NCBI GenBank assembly: GCA_033060915.1
Contig: CM065392.1
Location: 21,393,501 to 21,457,500 of the forward strand
Length of the DNA stretch: 64,000 nt
Source of the DNA: Euryodendron excelsum
Taxonomy: Eukaryota; Streptophyta; Magnoliopsida; Ericales; Pentaphylacaceae
Direction: 5' to 3'
Positions 44,520 through 55,923 of the stretch are shown in pieces (the first letter of the stretch is position 1; every line of letters starts with the position of its first letter). The notes beneath the pieces were generated by a model that was given only the letters and a program-made list of their open reading frames with translations, did not search any database and had not been told where the DNA came from. The position numbers and the translations under genes were made by a program.

Positions 44520-47500
44520 TGTTAGTATCCCATTTTGGCCACTCGACAATCTTCAGTCTGACCGGAAGTACCTACAAACCAACACAAGCATACTCAAGCC
44601 TAAACCAGCTTTCTAGTCTAATCAAACAACTACTTCGTGGGCCTACTAGGCCCAATGAGGCAAAATGACCAAAATGCCTCTCGTGCATTAGTCAATCCAA
44701 TCAAGCCTGGCACGTCTTCCATAAGACGATAAGTCCATTCAAATTCAAAGTTAAATCCAGTAGTCCCATCATTCGAGAAAGTTGATTGCTCATTGACGGT
44801 AAGACCATTCAACTCAATACGACACGATCACCGAGAAAGTTTATTCTCTGGATTAGTATAGTCCCTTTCACACTCATCTCCGGAAAGTACCTAAATCCCC
44901 GAGATGAAAGAGCGGTTCACTTCTAGTATCTACTAGGCCGCCAATGTAGAATGTCCGCTAATCTGGCACATTCTATGAGAAAGCACAAACCCCTCAAAAA
45001 TGGAAGACCATCCTAATTCAGCACATTCTTTGAGAAAGCACATACCCCTCAAGAATGAAAGATCGTCCAATTTTGGCATGACTTTCGAGAAAATTTATCC
45101 CTCAAGGTGGTAAAACCCTTTTAAACCTGTCCACCAAGAAAGTACTAATTCCTCGGACAAAAGTCTAGACCAAATCCAAATGGGTCGACACCGACACCTG
45201 CTAGCCTGTCCTAGTGAAAAATGACCATTTAGCCCCTAGCGAGCTCAGCACGTTCTTTGAGAAAATACCAAGTCTTCAGAATGGTAAAACCACCTTTCTA
45301 GGCTGTCCCTAGATGGTCTGGCATGTCCAGTGCCATCCAGTCAACCCTGGTCCTTTCCTGGAGGTTCTCTAGTCAAAACGACCATTTTGCCCCTATGCAT
45401 CCAAACACCCTAGGAAACCACACCAACTTTGGGTATCAAGCCGGCAACCCCCCCAATTAACCCTAGTTAACTCCAGTCAACTATGGTCATCTCAGTCAAC
45501 TCTGGTCAATCCAGTCAACTCTGGTTAACCCCAATCATCCCTGGTCAGCCCCAATCAACTCTGGTTAACCCAATCAATCCTTGCTAATCTTGGTCAACCC
45601 TAGAGCTCCTGGGATAAGGTGACCGCGATCTAATCACTCTCTTCAACCACACCAGCTCTGGGAATCAAACCGGCAACCTCCAGGGCACTTTTCAAAGTAT
45701 TCCCTTTTATTTGTGGTCGGGCCCTGCTGTCCGGCACTTTTCTTTTGGAACCAGAACCTCCCGCTCCACTTTGAGTGAAGCATGACCAATTTTTAGCCTT
45801 GAGCCACTTCTAGAGGTGCACACCAACCCCTTAAGCTGTCAAAAGCGGTTACAAATCGACCAGCACCCAACAAACCCCACATTTAGTCTTTTTTCCAGCC
45901 CTCAATAAATGAGCTTGTGCCACTCTTAGTGGCACATGGCCAAAGCTAAGGCGTGCGCCACTACGAGTGGCGCACAAATCCTCTAGTTTTTGTACTATAA
46001 ATACAGACCTTCCCCCTCACTATTTTGGGTCCAAAAAAAATATCCAAAAACTCTCCCCCTCTCTTCAGATAGCTTCTGGAGCCCTATCTCTTTCTCTCGA
46101 AGTCCTATCAGCCGAGCCATAGCCTGAAGCTCCAAAGCCTTAGCCTCCAAGCTCCACTGAAAGTCGGCCCCGCTACCCGGAAGCTCCCGACATCTTCTCA
46201 AGACCAAGGCTAGAGCCTCCATCGAAGAAAGAAGAAACAAGACAAGGTAATCCTCTATTTACCTTTCCGTATTCCCCACTCTCTCTTCTCCCTCCGAGCC
46301 CACTTGGGTTCTTCTTATTTTAATCCCCATCTTCTAAACCCCTCTTTCTTGCATGTTTGGAACAAGAGAACGGTAAGTCCATGCGAGAGTGGACGAGAAG
46401 GGACTACTGATCGAGACTCCCTTCTTGACTTTCACTCACCTCACAGCATGGCCTTAGGGCCCTTTTGCAATGTGGTGATACTTACCTTTGTATGATTCAT
46501 ACCGTTACTATCATTATCATACATTTGCAATTTTATCATCTCATTATCCCTAAAAATCGATTTTAAAGTTGCTTTCTAAAAACCACAATTCTAGGTTAAT
46601 TCTAACCCTTTCATGGTTAGGACTTTTCTAGAAAAGTGTGACATTTGAAATGGCTTCTAATAGCCTATATTGTTATCTTTTCAAAAACACAATCTTGAAA
46701 CGATCTTACTTATTCCATGACTAATGTTGTCTCGAGGAATGTGTGACATTCAAAACAATTCGAAAAAGTCTACATTTTTGGCCTCATGCCTTTATTGTTT
46801 TTCAAAGTCACAAGTCTAAAGTGATTCTTGCCTTCTAATGGCTAGAATGGCTTTAAGCAAAGTGTGATATTCATTTGGATGTGTAAAATCCAAGTTAGGG
46901 TTTCAGGCTCTAAAACATATTTTCAAAAGACTCAGTTTTTGAACCATTTACAAAACTTGCATTTGTTAAACCCTAAAAGTTCAATCCTAGGAAAATCTTA
47001 TCTTCGGAAACTTAGAAACCTTCCATGTTTAAACCAAAATCATACCTTTTTTCAAAACCCTCAAAATTCTCAATTTTTGAATCATAAACTTTCCTTTTTA
47101 AATTGATCGAAGCAAAACCTTCTATTTCAAATCCCTCAAATCATTCCTTTTTCAAACCTTCCAAATTTAAACCCTAAATCAACTCCTCCCATTTTGAAAA
47201 AATCCAAACTTACCTTTTCCAAGCAAATCAAATCTTTGTCAAAAAGAAAACAAAACATTTCCAAATCTTTTCAAAAAGAAACAAATGAAATCTTTTTTCA
47301 AAAAAGGAAACAAATCTTTTCCAAAAAGGAAATAAAATTTTCTCAAATCAAATCTTTTTAAATCTAATCTTTTCAAATCAAATCAAATATTTCAAATCAC
47401 AACTCAATCTTTTCAAATCAAGTAAACATTTCCAAATCAAATCTTTCTAAAAAGGAAACATTTCAAAAATCAAATCAAGTCTTCCTGAAAAGGAAACATT

Positions 47501-48316
47501 TTCAAAATCCAATCTTCTAGAAAAGGAAATTTTTCAAAGTCAAACTTTCCTAAAAAGGAAATATTTTCAAACTCAAACTTTCCTGAAAAGGAAACTTTTT
47601 AAAAATAAAAACTTTCTAGAAATAGAAACCTACTTAAAAACTCCAACTCTTTTGGACTCTTGTTCAAACTACGGCTGATCTAATTCTCTTTAAGGAGGTA
47701 CGTAGCCAATCTTTTATGGGGTGTGATCATAACCCTTTTCAAATTTTCAATTCCATAACCATTTTCAAACTCAATTCCATCCTTTAAACTTTTCTTCAAA
47801 TTTTGTTTTCAAATATTTTCTAAGTGCATAGTATTAAACATAGGTAACTGGTGAGTCATAATTAGGTGAATAAAAGGCGAATAGATATATAGGTACTACA
47901 AGGTTGGGGTAGGGTGATAGTCTTAGGACATCTTTCCTACACGTAACAAACCCCCAGACTTAAGAATTTATGTTTCAAAGACCAAAACTGGAATCAATTT
48001 TTAAAAGGGTTTTTTCACATTTTTAGGGTTGCCAAACAATCCTACCTTCTAAAACCCTCTCATAAGGACGTCTTTCAAAAATACTTTCCAAAACTAAAGT
48101 TTAACCCTCGAGTTTTACTTGATGTAGATGACCTAGTACATCTTTAAATATGTTAGGTGGCGACTCCAAAAACCTTTTTAAAAAGCCCTAATCAATTTCA
48201 TTTTAAAAATTCAAACCCCGTCACATTTGTCCTTCTAGGGGGATGAGTTCTAACGAGAGAACACCATGTTTTTTCCCAAACCAAGAGGGCTTGGTCCAAA
48301 AAAATGGTGCGCAACA
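44520..48316 (+). mobile_element. Tat/Ogre-type solo LTR in Athila gag, CTCAC duplication
   Basis: A 3797-bp unit from TGTTAGTATCCC to GGTGCGCAACA, flanked by CTCAC on both sides (44515-44519 and 48317-48321). It is a diverged relative, in plus orientation, of the LTRs at 4172 and 13893: start TGTTAGTATCCCATTTTGGC versus TGTAAGCACCCCATTTTTG; shared GGTGGCGACTC and GAGTTCTAACGAGAGA near the end; reversed GGTATCAAGCCGGCAACC boxes; GC palindromes plus TATA box in the same place. No internal domain, so a solo LTR. It splits the Athila gag frame. Confidence 0.93.
45916..46003 (+). promoter_or_regulatory. GC palindromes and TATA box of solo LTR
   Basis: Two perfect inverted repeats: TGTGCCACT / AGTGGCACA (45916-45936, spacer CTT) and GTGCGCCACT / AGTGGCGCAC (45953-45975, spacer ACG). 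TATAAATA follows at 45996-46003, 21 bp after the second. The common core GCCACTnnnAGTGGC is shared with the other two Tat LTRs, although the outer stem bases differ on both arms together. Confidence 0.75.
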
Positions 48317-48321
48317 CTCAC

Positions 48322-49850
48322 CATAAGACCCTTTATGATTACATGAACCCACCGAGGCAAGCACCAACTTCTTGTATTATTTTTCCACTGCACCATAACT
48401 CGTTGAATATTAGGCCGAGAATGATACAAATATTATCCCAATTTCATGGTATGGACGCCAAGCAACCATACACATTCATTAAAGAGTTTGAGGATGCTTG
48501 CACTCTTGCAATGGACAACTCATGTCCAAGGGAAGTGTTTTTGATGAAGCTCTTTCCGTTTTGTCTCAAGAACAAGGGCAAGACATGGTTCAACACATTG
48601 AGGCCTTTATCCATTTATTCTTAGGCAACTCTTCAAAGGGAATTCTTGAGAAAGTTTTTTCTCAAAAATAGGACTGAGGCGATTAGATGCCAAATTTCTC
48701 AATTCTCCCCCATAATGGGAGAATCATTCTTTCAATGTTGGGAAAGGTTCAAGGACCTTCTTAATCATATCATGGCTTTGCCGATTGACATTTCATTAGC
48801 ACATTTTACTCTTTCCTAACCCCCTAATTAAAATAATCTGTTGAGTCCATGTGTACGAGGACCTTCTTTGATAAGCAACCCAATAAGGCTTTCAACTTCT
48901 TTCATTATCTAGCGAACCTAGCACGCAATTAGGCAATTACCAGGACCCAAAATCCTGAGGGTAGGATAACTCAACAAGGGGTGGGGAAGTTTCAACTCAA
49001 TGAAGTTGATGATGTGAGTGCTAGACTTGCCACTTTGGCAAAAAAGTTAGAGGCCCTTAAAGTTAAAAAAGTGAATGAAGTTGAGAGTGAGGTAATATGA
49101 CATGTGTTGCCTTGTGTGTGAGACTATGGATCATGACACCGCTTCATGTCAGATCATTCCGAGTGTGAAGAAAGCTTTGCACAGCCACGTCAATGCAATT
49201 AGTCAATACCAAAAAGGTAGGGGCAACCCCTACTCTAACATATATAACCCGAGATGGAGGGATCATCCCAATTATGGATGGAGGAATGAGGGAACTTCAA
49301 ACCCTCAAGCATATCAAGGAGGGTCTCAAAACCCTCAACCATATAAAGCTTCACCTCCACCATTCCAAGCATCACAATATCAAACTCAACCTTAATCTCA
49401 AACCTCAACCTCAACCTTACCAATAACGACCCATAGCACAATTCCAAACTCAATTCAAGGCATATCAACCTCCTCATAGGAAGCCTATTGAAGATAATGT
49501 CTACCAACTAGCTAATGACATGAGAAGGGTGAATACAAGGGTAGATAAATAAGAAAATGTGTTAGATCAACACACTAGGATGCTTGAGGATATAGCAAAG
49601 CAAATGTCTACCTTGACACAAGCTTTGACCCAAAATGCCCAGGTAGATTCCCGGCTCAACCTCAACCTAATCTGGTGGTGAGGTAAGTACATATCACCAA
49701 GGGTAAAATCGACCCTCAATCAAGTTATGAACAAGTACAAGCCATCACCACTCTTAGAAGTGGAAAAGTCATTCACAAAACCATTCCACCTAGGGAAGAG
49801 CCTTCAAAGGTGGTGTGGAGAAAGGTGAGAAAGGAAACGATAAAGTAGGG
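48322..49850 (+). pseudogene. gag: Athila-1 gag, remainder, with zinc knuckle
   Basis: Capsid and nucleocapsid parts of gag, mostly in one frame with several stops. In order: DYMNPPRQAPTSCI, the capsid start FHGMDAKQPYTFIKEFEDAC, then after a TAG the segment EFLRKFFLKNRTEAIRCQIS and WERFKDLLN. Next comes a perfect CCHC zinc knuckle CLVCETMDHDTASC (49108-49149), then NPYSNIYNPRWRDHPNYGW, typical of Athila, and near 49741 AITTLRSGKVI, the gag-pol linker motif. Stops at about 48622 and in the 48815-49090 stretch, plus many after 49395, break it. It binds element RNA in functional relatives. Confidence 0.88.
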
Positions 49851-49864
49851 GAGCCTGAAGAATT

Positions 49865-49868
<4 letters not shown>

Positions 49869-49908
<40 letters not shown>
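49869..49908. repeat. (GA)n microsatellite within gag-pol
   Basis: About 20 GA units in the low-constraint acidic linker between gag and protease. GAGAGA codes Glu-Arg, so it may have expanded from an acidic/basic codon run. Confidence 0.9.
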
Positions 49909-49912
<4 letters not shown>

Positions 49913-50179
49913 AGGAGGAAAAGAGTCTAGAGAAACCCCTTGAGACTCCTAGGGCCTCGAAGGAGAAGGAGAGGGACATATTGAAACATGCCCCATTTTC
50001 TCGACCAAGCCTAACAATGAACTTCTAAATGTGAAAATTTATGAAGTTTTCAAGCAAGTTAAGGTCAATATTCCTATCCTTGATCCAATCAACCAAATAC
50101 CTTCATATGCCAAGTTCTTAAAGGACTTGTGTACTTTTAAAAGAAGATTACATGTTAAGAAGATGGCCATGATGAATGA

Positions 50180-50820
50180 GAACTAAAATACAATTTTACA
50201 ATGTAAAGCCACTATTAAGTTCGAAGGCCCCGAATGCCCTACCATTTCTTGTACCATAGGGGGAACCAAGATAGATCGAGCTCTTTTAGATCTAGGGTCT
50301 AGTGTCAACCTCCTACCTTTTTTGGTGTATAAAAAGCTTGGCCTAGGAGAGTTAAGACCTACTTGTGTGACCTTGCAATTAGCGGACCGATCTATTAAGA
50401 TTCCTGGGGGTATCATCGAGGATATTCTCATCCAAGTTAGTCATTTCTACTTTTTGATTGACTTTATAGTCCTAGTTACCTAACCTATTAAGAGTTGTAT
50501 AGCTCACAACAAAATTTTCATCATTCTAGGATGCCCTTTTCCAGCTACTTCAAATGCCATTATTCATTGTAGGAATGGCTTGGTGAAGTTATCTTTTGGC
50601 AAAACTACCTTTGAGATTAATATTTTCTCAGTTGCCAAAGAACAAGGTGAGTGTGAGGACATTAGGGAAGTAGACTTGATAGAATCTATTGTCCAAAACC
50701 ATTTCGATAATGAGTGTTTTGAGGACCCTTTAGAGAAAGCCATTGCGAGAAGTGAGCCATATGACTCATTTGATAGTGATACCATGGCGTTGGGGGAGTC
50801 TTCTAATCTAGGGTAAGAGA
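50180..50820 (+). pseudogene. pr: Athila-1 protease and linker
   Basis: Retroviral-type aspartic protease that cleaves the element polyprotein. The active-site region reads IDRALLDLGSSVNLLPFLVY, with the catalytic Asp at 50289-50291; DLG-S-S in place of DTG is usual for Athila. Later motifs are LQLADRSIKIPGGIIEDI, a TAA near 50480, then LGCPFPATSNAIIHCRNGLV (flap/RT linker) and LSFGKTTFEINIF. The final frame ends at 50814. The stop between the halves shows decay. Confidence 0.82.
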
Positions 50821-51029
50821 GTGCCCAAAGCATGCAAGTGAGTTAATGGAACCCTTCATTTAAACCTCTACAACCTAGTACCACCAAGCCAATACCCTTC
50901 AAAGAGTAGCCTCCCATTTCGGATCGAAAACCATTGCCTTCCACCTTGAAGTAGGCCTATCTAAGAGAGGGAAAATCATACCCCGTGGTCATTTCCTCTA
51001 GCTTATCTTTAAGCCCATATGACAGATTG

Positions 51030-51995
51030 ATAGCCTTGTTTAAGGATCATAGGAGAGCTCTAGGGTGGACTATTAACAACCTTCATGGAATTAGCCCTCT
51101 TATGTGCACACAGAATTTTCCTATATGAAGAAGCAAAATTTGTACACCAAATGCAAAGGCTTTTGAACCCCAACATGAAAGAGGGGTGAAGGGTGAAGTG
51201 CTTAAACTTCTTGATGCGGATATCATATACCCCATCTTCGATTCTAAATGGGTTAGTCCAACCCAAATAATGCCTAAAAAGTTTGGAGTCACGGTAGTCC
51301 GAAATGAGAAGAATAAACTAGTCCCCACTAGGATCCAAACCAGGTGGAGGATGTGCATTGACTACTGTAGACTCAATGTGGTAACAAGAAAGGACCACTT
51401 TTCCCTTCCATTCTTAGACCAAGTCTTAGAAAGAGTAGCAGGTAAAGCATTTTATTGTTGTTTAGATGGGTACTCCAGGTACAAATAAGTAGAAATTTCC
51501 CTAGAAGACCAATCTATGACTACCTTTACGTGTCCTTTCGATACTTATGCATATAAGAGAATGCCATTTGGTTTATACAATTCACCAACTACTTTCCACA
51601 GATGTATGATAAGTATCTTTAGTGACATGATGAAAAATATTGTTGAGGTCTTTATGGATGATTTTTTGGTCTATAGAGATACCTATGAATCATATCTAGA
51701 GAACTTGGAAAAACTGTTAAAAAGATGTAAGAAAAGTCATCTTGTGCTTAATTGGGAGAAATGCCATTTCGTGGTCACTCAAGGTATAGTGCTAGGCCAT
51801 ATTGTGTCATCTAAGGGGATAGAGGTAGACAAAGCTAAGATAGAGCTAATCCAAAAATTGCCCACCCCTAGATGTGTTAAGGATGTCCAATCTTTCCTTG
51901 GGCATGATGGTTTTTACCAGCAATTCATAGAGGGTTTTAGTGCCATCTCCCTACCCATGTGCCATTTATTGTTTCAAGATGTCCTATTTGAATAG
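51030..51995 (+). pseudogene. rt: Athila-1 reverse transcriptase
   Basis: Reverse transcriptase that copies element RNA to DNA. In order: EVLKLLDADIIYPIFDSKWV, VVPK-like TQIMPKK, WRMCIDYCRLN, DHFSLPFLDQVLERVAG, a TAA after GYSRYK (near 51487), then the frame continues with TFTCPFDTYAYKRMPFGL. The catalytic box is FMDD (51651-51662), the form usual in Athila, so the two Asp are kept. LGHIVSSKGIEVDKAKIE and SFLGHDGFYQQFI close the domain. It ends at a TAG at about 51993. Only stops, not catalytic changes, prevent activity. Confidence 0.93.
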
Positions 51996-52079
51996 ACATC
52001 TCCCTGTTAAGAAGCTTTTAAAAAGCTTAAAGGGTTGTTGACTACCGCCCCTATCATACATTTGCCCGATTAATCTTTT

Positions 52080-52500
52080 CCATTCGAGCTTATGTGTGAT
52101 GCTAGTGATTATGCCGTGGGGGTGGTATTGGGTCAAATAATAAACAAGAAGCCCCATATTATTTATTATGCGAGTAAAACCCTCAATGATACCCAAATCA
52201 ACTATACCACTACCGAAAAAGAACTCCTTGTCGTGACCTTTGTATTAGGTAAGTTTAGGTTGTACTTAATCGGTTCACTAGTCATCAACTATAACGACCA
52301 TGCCACTCTTGAGTACCTCGTGACCAAACCCGTTGCAAAATCACGCCTCATCCAATGGATTCTCTTGCTACAAGAGTTCCACATTGAAATTATAGATAAA
52401 AAAGCGGTTAAGAACGTTATCACCTATCATTTGTCTAGACTTCCCCTAGGTGGAGGAGTCATCGAGTCATCCCCTATCAGTGAACATTTCCCATATAAGC
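52080..52500 (+). pseudogene. rh: Athila-1 RNase H
   Basis: Removes the RNA strand during reverse transcription. Motifs: FELMCDASDYAVGVVLGQ (first Asp), YTTTEKELLVVTFVLGKFR (catalytic Glu) and later NYNDHATLEYL in place of the usual TDHxALKYL. It ends IEIIDKKAVKNVITYHLSRL, where the usual form is NVVADHLSRL; the final Asp-His is degraded. It follows RT after one or two stops. Confidence 0.9.
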
Positions 52501-52540
52501 ATCTCTACCAAGTTCATATCATTGAGCAAGTGTTAATCCC

Positions 52541-53758
52541 TTAGTATTCAGACATAGCTAACTATCTTGCAACTGGTGAGATTCCATCCCATTGGTCATC
52601 TCTTGACAAACGCAAGTTCTTTATGAATGTGGGTTATTTCATATGGGATGAGCCTTACCTCTTTAAATATTGCCTGAACCAAGTCATTAAAAGGTGTGTG
52701 CCCAATGATGAGTTTCAAAGTGTGATGGAGTTTTGTCACTCCCAAGCTTATGGGCGTCACTTCTCCTCTAAGAAGACCATGGCCAAAATTCTTTAATGTG
52801 GTTTATATTGCCCATCTATGTTTAAGGATGTCTGTGTTTTTTGCCTAGCTTGTGATAACTACCAAAGGTTAAGGACTCTTTCTAAGCGGCACATGATACC
52901 TCTTCACCCTATTACCATCCTTGAGATATTTGATTATTGGGGGATAGACTTTATGGGGCCTTTCCTTAGCTCATTTGGTTACCTCTTCATCCTAGTTACC
53001 ATTGACTATGCGAGTAAATGGGTAGAAGTCATAGCCTCTAGGACCAATGACCACCAAATGGTCCCCAAATTCTTAAGAAAAAACATTTTTTTTAGGTTGG
53101 CATGCCCCGGGCTATCATTAGTGATGGGGGCTCCCATTTTTGCAATAGGCCCGTTGGCTCTTTGATGCACAAGTATGGTGTTGTGCACAAGGTTGGACTT
53201 CCTTACCACCCACAAACCCAAGTCCAAGTAGAGTTAGCCAGCCATGAAATCAAGCTCATCCTTGAGAAGACCATCAATCCTAACCACATGGATTAGTCCC
53301 TTAGGTTAGTGGATGCTTTATGGGCTTATCGCACTACTTACAAGAACATACTTAGCGATTCACCCTATAGGCTTGTTTATGGGAAGGCTTTCCACCTCCC
53401 CGTTAAGATTGAGCATAAAGCTTATTGGGCGATTCGCCAATGTAACTCTAGCTTTGATTACGCGGGAACCCATCAAAAGCTCGAACTCAATGAACTTGAA
53501 GAGCTTAGGAATGTTGTATATGAGAATGCCAAGCTCAAGGCTCGAATGAAGACCTTTCATGACCAACACATCCTTAGAAAGTCATTTAAGGCCGGTCAAA
53601 AAGTCTTGCTTTATGATTCACACTTACATCTTTTCCCAAGCAAGCTTAGAAGTAAGTGGTTGAGGCCTTACCTAGTGAAGAAAGACTTCCCCCATGGGGT
53701 AGTGGAGTTCAAAACTTCACAAATGGGTCTTCTTTCAAGGTTAATGGACAAAGGTTGA
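52541..53758 (+). pseudogene. int: Athila-1 integrase
   Basis: DDE integrase. The HHCC head has CHSQAYGRHFSSKKT, but the last finger pair reads CDNYQR where CDxCQR is expected, so one zinc ligand is lost. A TAA lies near 52795. The core has DYWGIDFMGP (first Asp), then a frameshift near 53095, after which AIISDGGSHF (second Asp) is in the next frame, and QVELASHEIKLILEKT (Glu). A TAG near 53295 precedes LVDALWAYRTTYKN and the GPY/F-like tail KAGQKVLLYDS to KWLRPYLVKK. The domain order is normal. Confidence 0.92.
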
Positions 53759-54640
53759 AGCCCTATTTTGAGGCCTTTCGGGGTGAGATTGATTGTGTGG
53801 ATCTTATTGATCCACCAAGCTTTGGTTGATTATGGTTCGGTGATTCTTAGAATAGGAGTAGTTTCTTTTATTTTTCCTTGTTTTTCTTAGTTTATGGCCT
53901 AGTCTTAGTTGAGGGGGGGTGCTCTTTGGTACCCCATTTGCCCCACCTGTCTCATTTGAGCCTTCTTGGCTTTGTTCTCATGCATTAAGGACATTACACG
54001 ATTCTAGTTATGGAGGGACACCATCTAGGGTGGTTTTTATTCTTAATTTGTAGTTTATAGTTTGCAGTTGGTAGTTGTAGTTTGTTGTTAGCTTGTATAG
54101 TGTTTTATCCAAGAAAACTTGAAAATTTTTGAAAAATTTTTGCATTTCTGCTTAATCGAGCGATTGATATGTTTGTTAAGCAATCAGACTGTTTAGCAAG
54201 CGATCGACCGAGCGAACGGTGACGTCAGCTGAGCTCCAGGCAAGCGCTCAACCACATCAGTAACATTTGGACTCTCAAGAGCAGTTATTACTGAAGAGAG
54301 CGAAGACAAGTGTAAGCGAGCAATCGGTTACACAAGAAAACGCTTGGCACACGCGAGTGAGCACACGATTTAAGTTACTGAGAGCTCGCTGATGGAATTT
54401 CTATATAAGGCCGAATGCTCACTTCATTTTTCATGAGCAATTGGTTAGTGAGCCCTTTTTCTTTTAGAGAGTGATATTTTAGACCAACGAAGCCTATATT
54501 GGATCATCCCGGTGGACCCCACTCTTTTGCCTTTCCATTCTTGGCCTTCCTATAGGTATTCCTAGCAGTCTTGCTCCTGTCTTTTCATTTCTTTTCTTAT
54601 TTTAGGAGATAAAGGAGTTGTGTTTTGCTTTATTGTCTTT
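53759..54640 (+). other. Spacer between integrase and env-like frame
   Basis: No gene. It contains a G run (TAGTTGAGGGGGGG, 53907-53919) resembling the polypurine tract. From 54130 comes a promoter-like module: GCGATCGACCGAGCG boxes near 54199, TGACGTCA (54220-54227), further GAGCGA and AAGCG boxes, and TATATAAGG at 54402-54410. Confidence 0.55.
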
Positions 54641-55923
54641 TGTCTGCTACCATTGCTGGTAGTGGACAAGAACCAGGGGAAGGATTAGAGGTTGCTCGAG
54701 TTAGAGCCCAGCATGTGCATAGAGGGGCCCAAGTGCCCCAGTTTGATAAGTCCCACTTCATTAGTATTAATGCTAAGAGAGCTTTTGATTAGCTCTAGGG
54801 CTAGATAAGCACTGTTTTAGAGCGACATTGGGTCCTCACTCAATTTCACGAGGAGTCTTATCTTTGGCTCGAGCTTATGGCCCAACACCGTTAATTAGGG
54901 TTGGCCAGATTCAAGGGCCATTGTCGAGCTATATTGGTTACTGAGTTCATAGCCAACATATCCTTCACCTCCAATACTCAGGGGCAAGAGGCTATTAGGT
55001 CTTAAGTGGGGTGTAGGGATATTGAGATTACCTCTAATACTTTTGCTCGATTCTTTGACCTCTCGAGGGTTGCTGACCCTTAGTTTAGGTATAGCGAGAC
55101 AGGAGCTCCTGACCATGAGATGATAATTACCGAGGTGTTAGCCTCCAGTGAGACTTGGTTTACTTTGCGGGTACCCAATAGGGTACTTGCTCTTAGATAT
55201 CAGCCTCTCTTCCTCTGGACCTGTTACTCTCTTTTCCCAATAGGACGGACTATAGAGTGTAGTAAATTTGGAGGTCAACTTATGTGGGCTATGGGGCAGG
55301 GTAGGTCCATCGACTAGCCCCATTTTGTTTTCATGGCACTCTAGGCCGGTACCCAATTGGCGATTATCCAGGTAAGCATCCTTTTCAGATGTTTTATCAC
55401 TGTAATAATAGGGCAGGCTGAGGTTGGATCTTTACCCAATATTGTTACGAAAACCTTGAAGAAGGACATTAATCTTTCTTCACAGTACAAATCATCTAAA
55501 CAACTCGAGGGTATCCAAAGCAGAGCTCAGAAGGCAGCTCAGCCAGCTTAGCAACAGGTAACCCAGCCTCCTCCGCTAGATCAGTAGGCACAACAGGAGC
55601 AGGAGGGTCCTGGTTTAGCCCCACTTCTTCAGCAACAAAGTCAGTTGATGATACAGCATTCTGAAACCCTCGCTGCCATACAAGAGCAGAAAGCAGCCTC
55701 TCAGCGGATAGCATTAGATCAACAACAGGAGTGAACTCAGTGGCAGACTACTATCACAGCCAGATTGGACGCTCAGGACACTGCCATAGCTACTTTCTTA
55801 ACCCAGTTGATTACCATTCAGCAACAGCAGCAGTAGTAGAGTCATTCCATAAGTATTCAAGAGACCATCCAACAGATAGGGCATCCACCACCATATGATG
55901 ATGATGTCTTTCCATTCTTGTAG
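54640..55923 (+). pseudogene. Athila-1 env-like frame, many stops
   Basis: The third frame of Athila elements, in the position of a retroviral env. A single frame is readable from about 54640 to the TAG at 55921. It includes AQHVHRGAQVPQFDKSHF, ETWFTLRVPNRVLALRYQ, FGGQLMWAMGQGRSID and a Gln-rich C-terminal part (near 55550-55835), ending HPPPYDDDVFPFL. I count at least ten in-frame stops, nearly all TAG or TAA, as expected from C-to-T decay of Gln codons. No signal peptide or membrane segment is clear in what remains. Similarity to the plant transposon protein family that follows integrase in Athila is from memory. Confidence 0.65.

Noticed and set aside
33726..48321. The two solo-LTR target duplications (GTGAG and CTCAC) are reverse complements
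   Set aside because: Two unrelated LTR families at distant sites; with 5-bp duplications such a match can happen by chance and no mechanism is suggested.
53313..53549. Alternative frames overlapping Athila-1 integrase
   Set aside because: Shadow frames of the integrase coding sequence.
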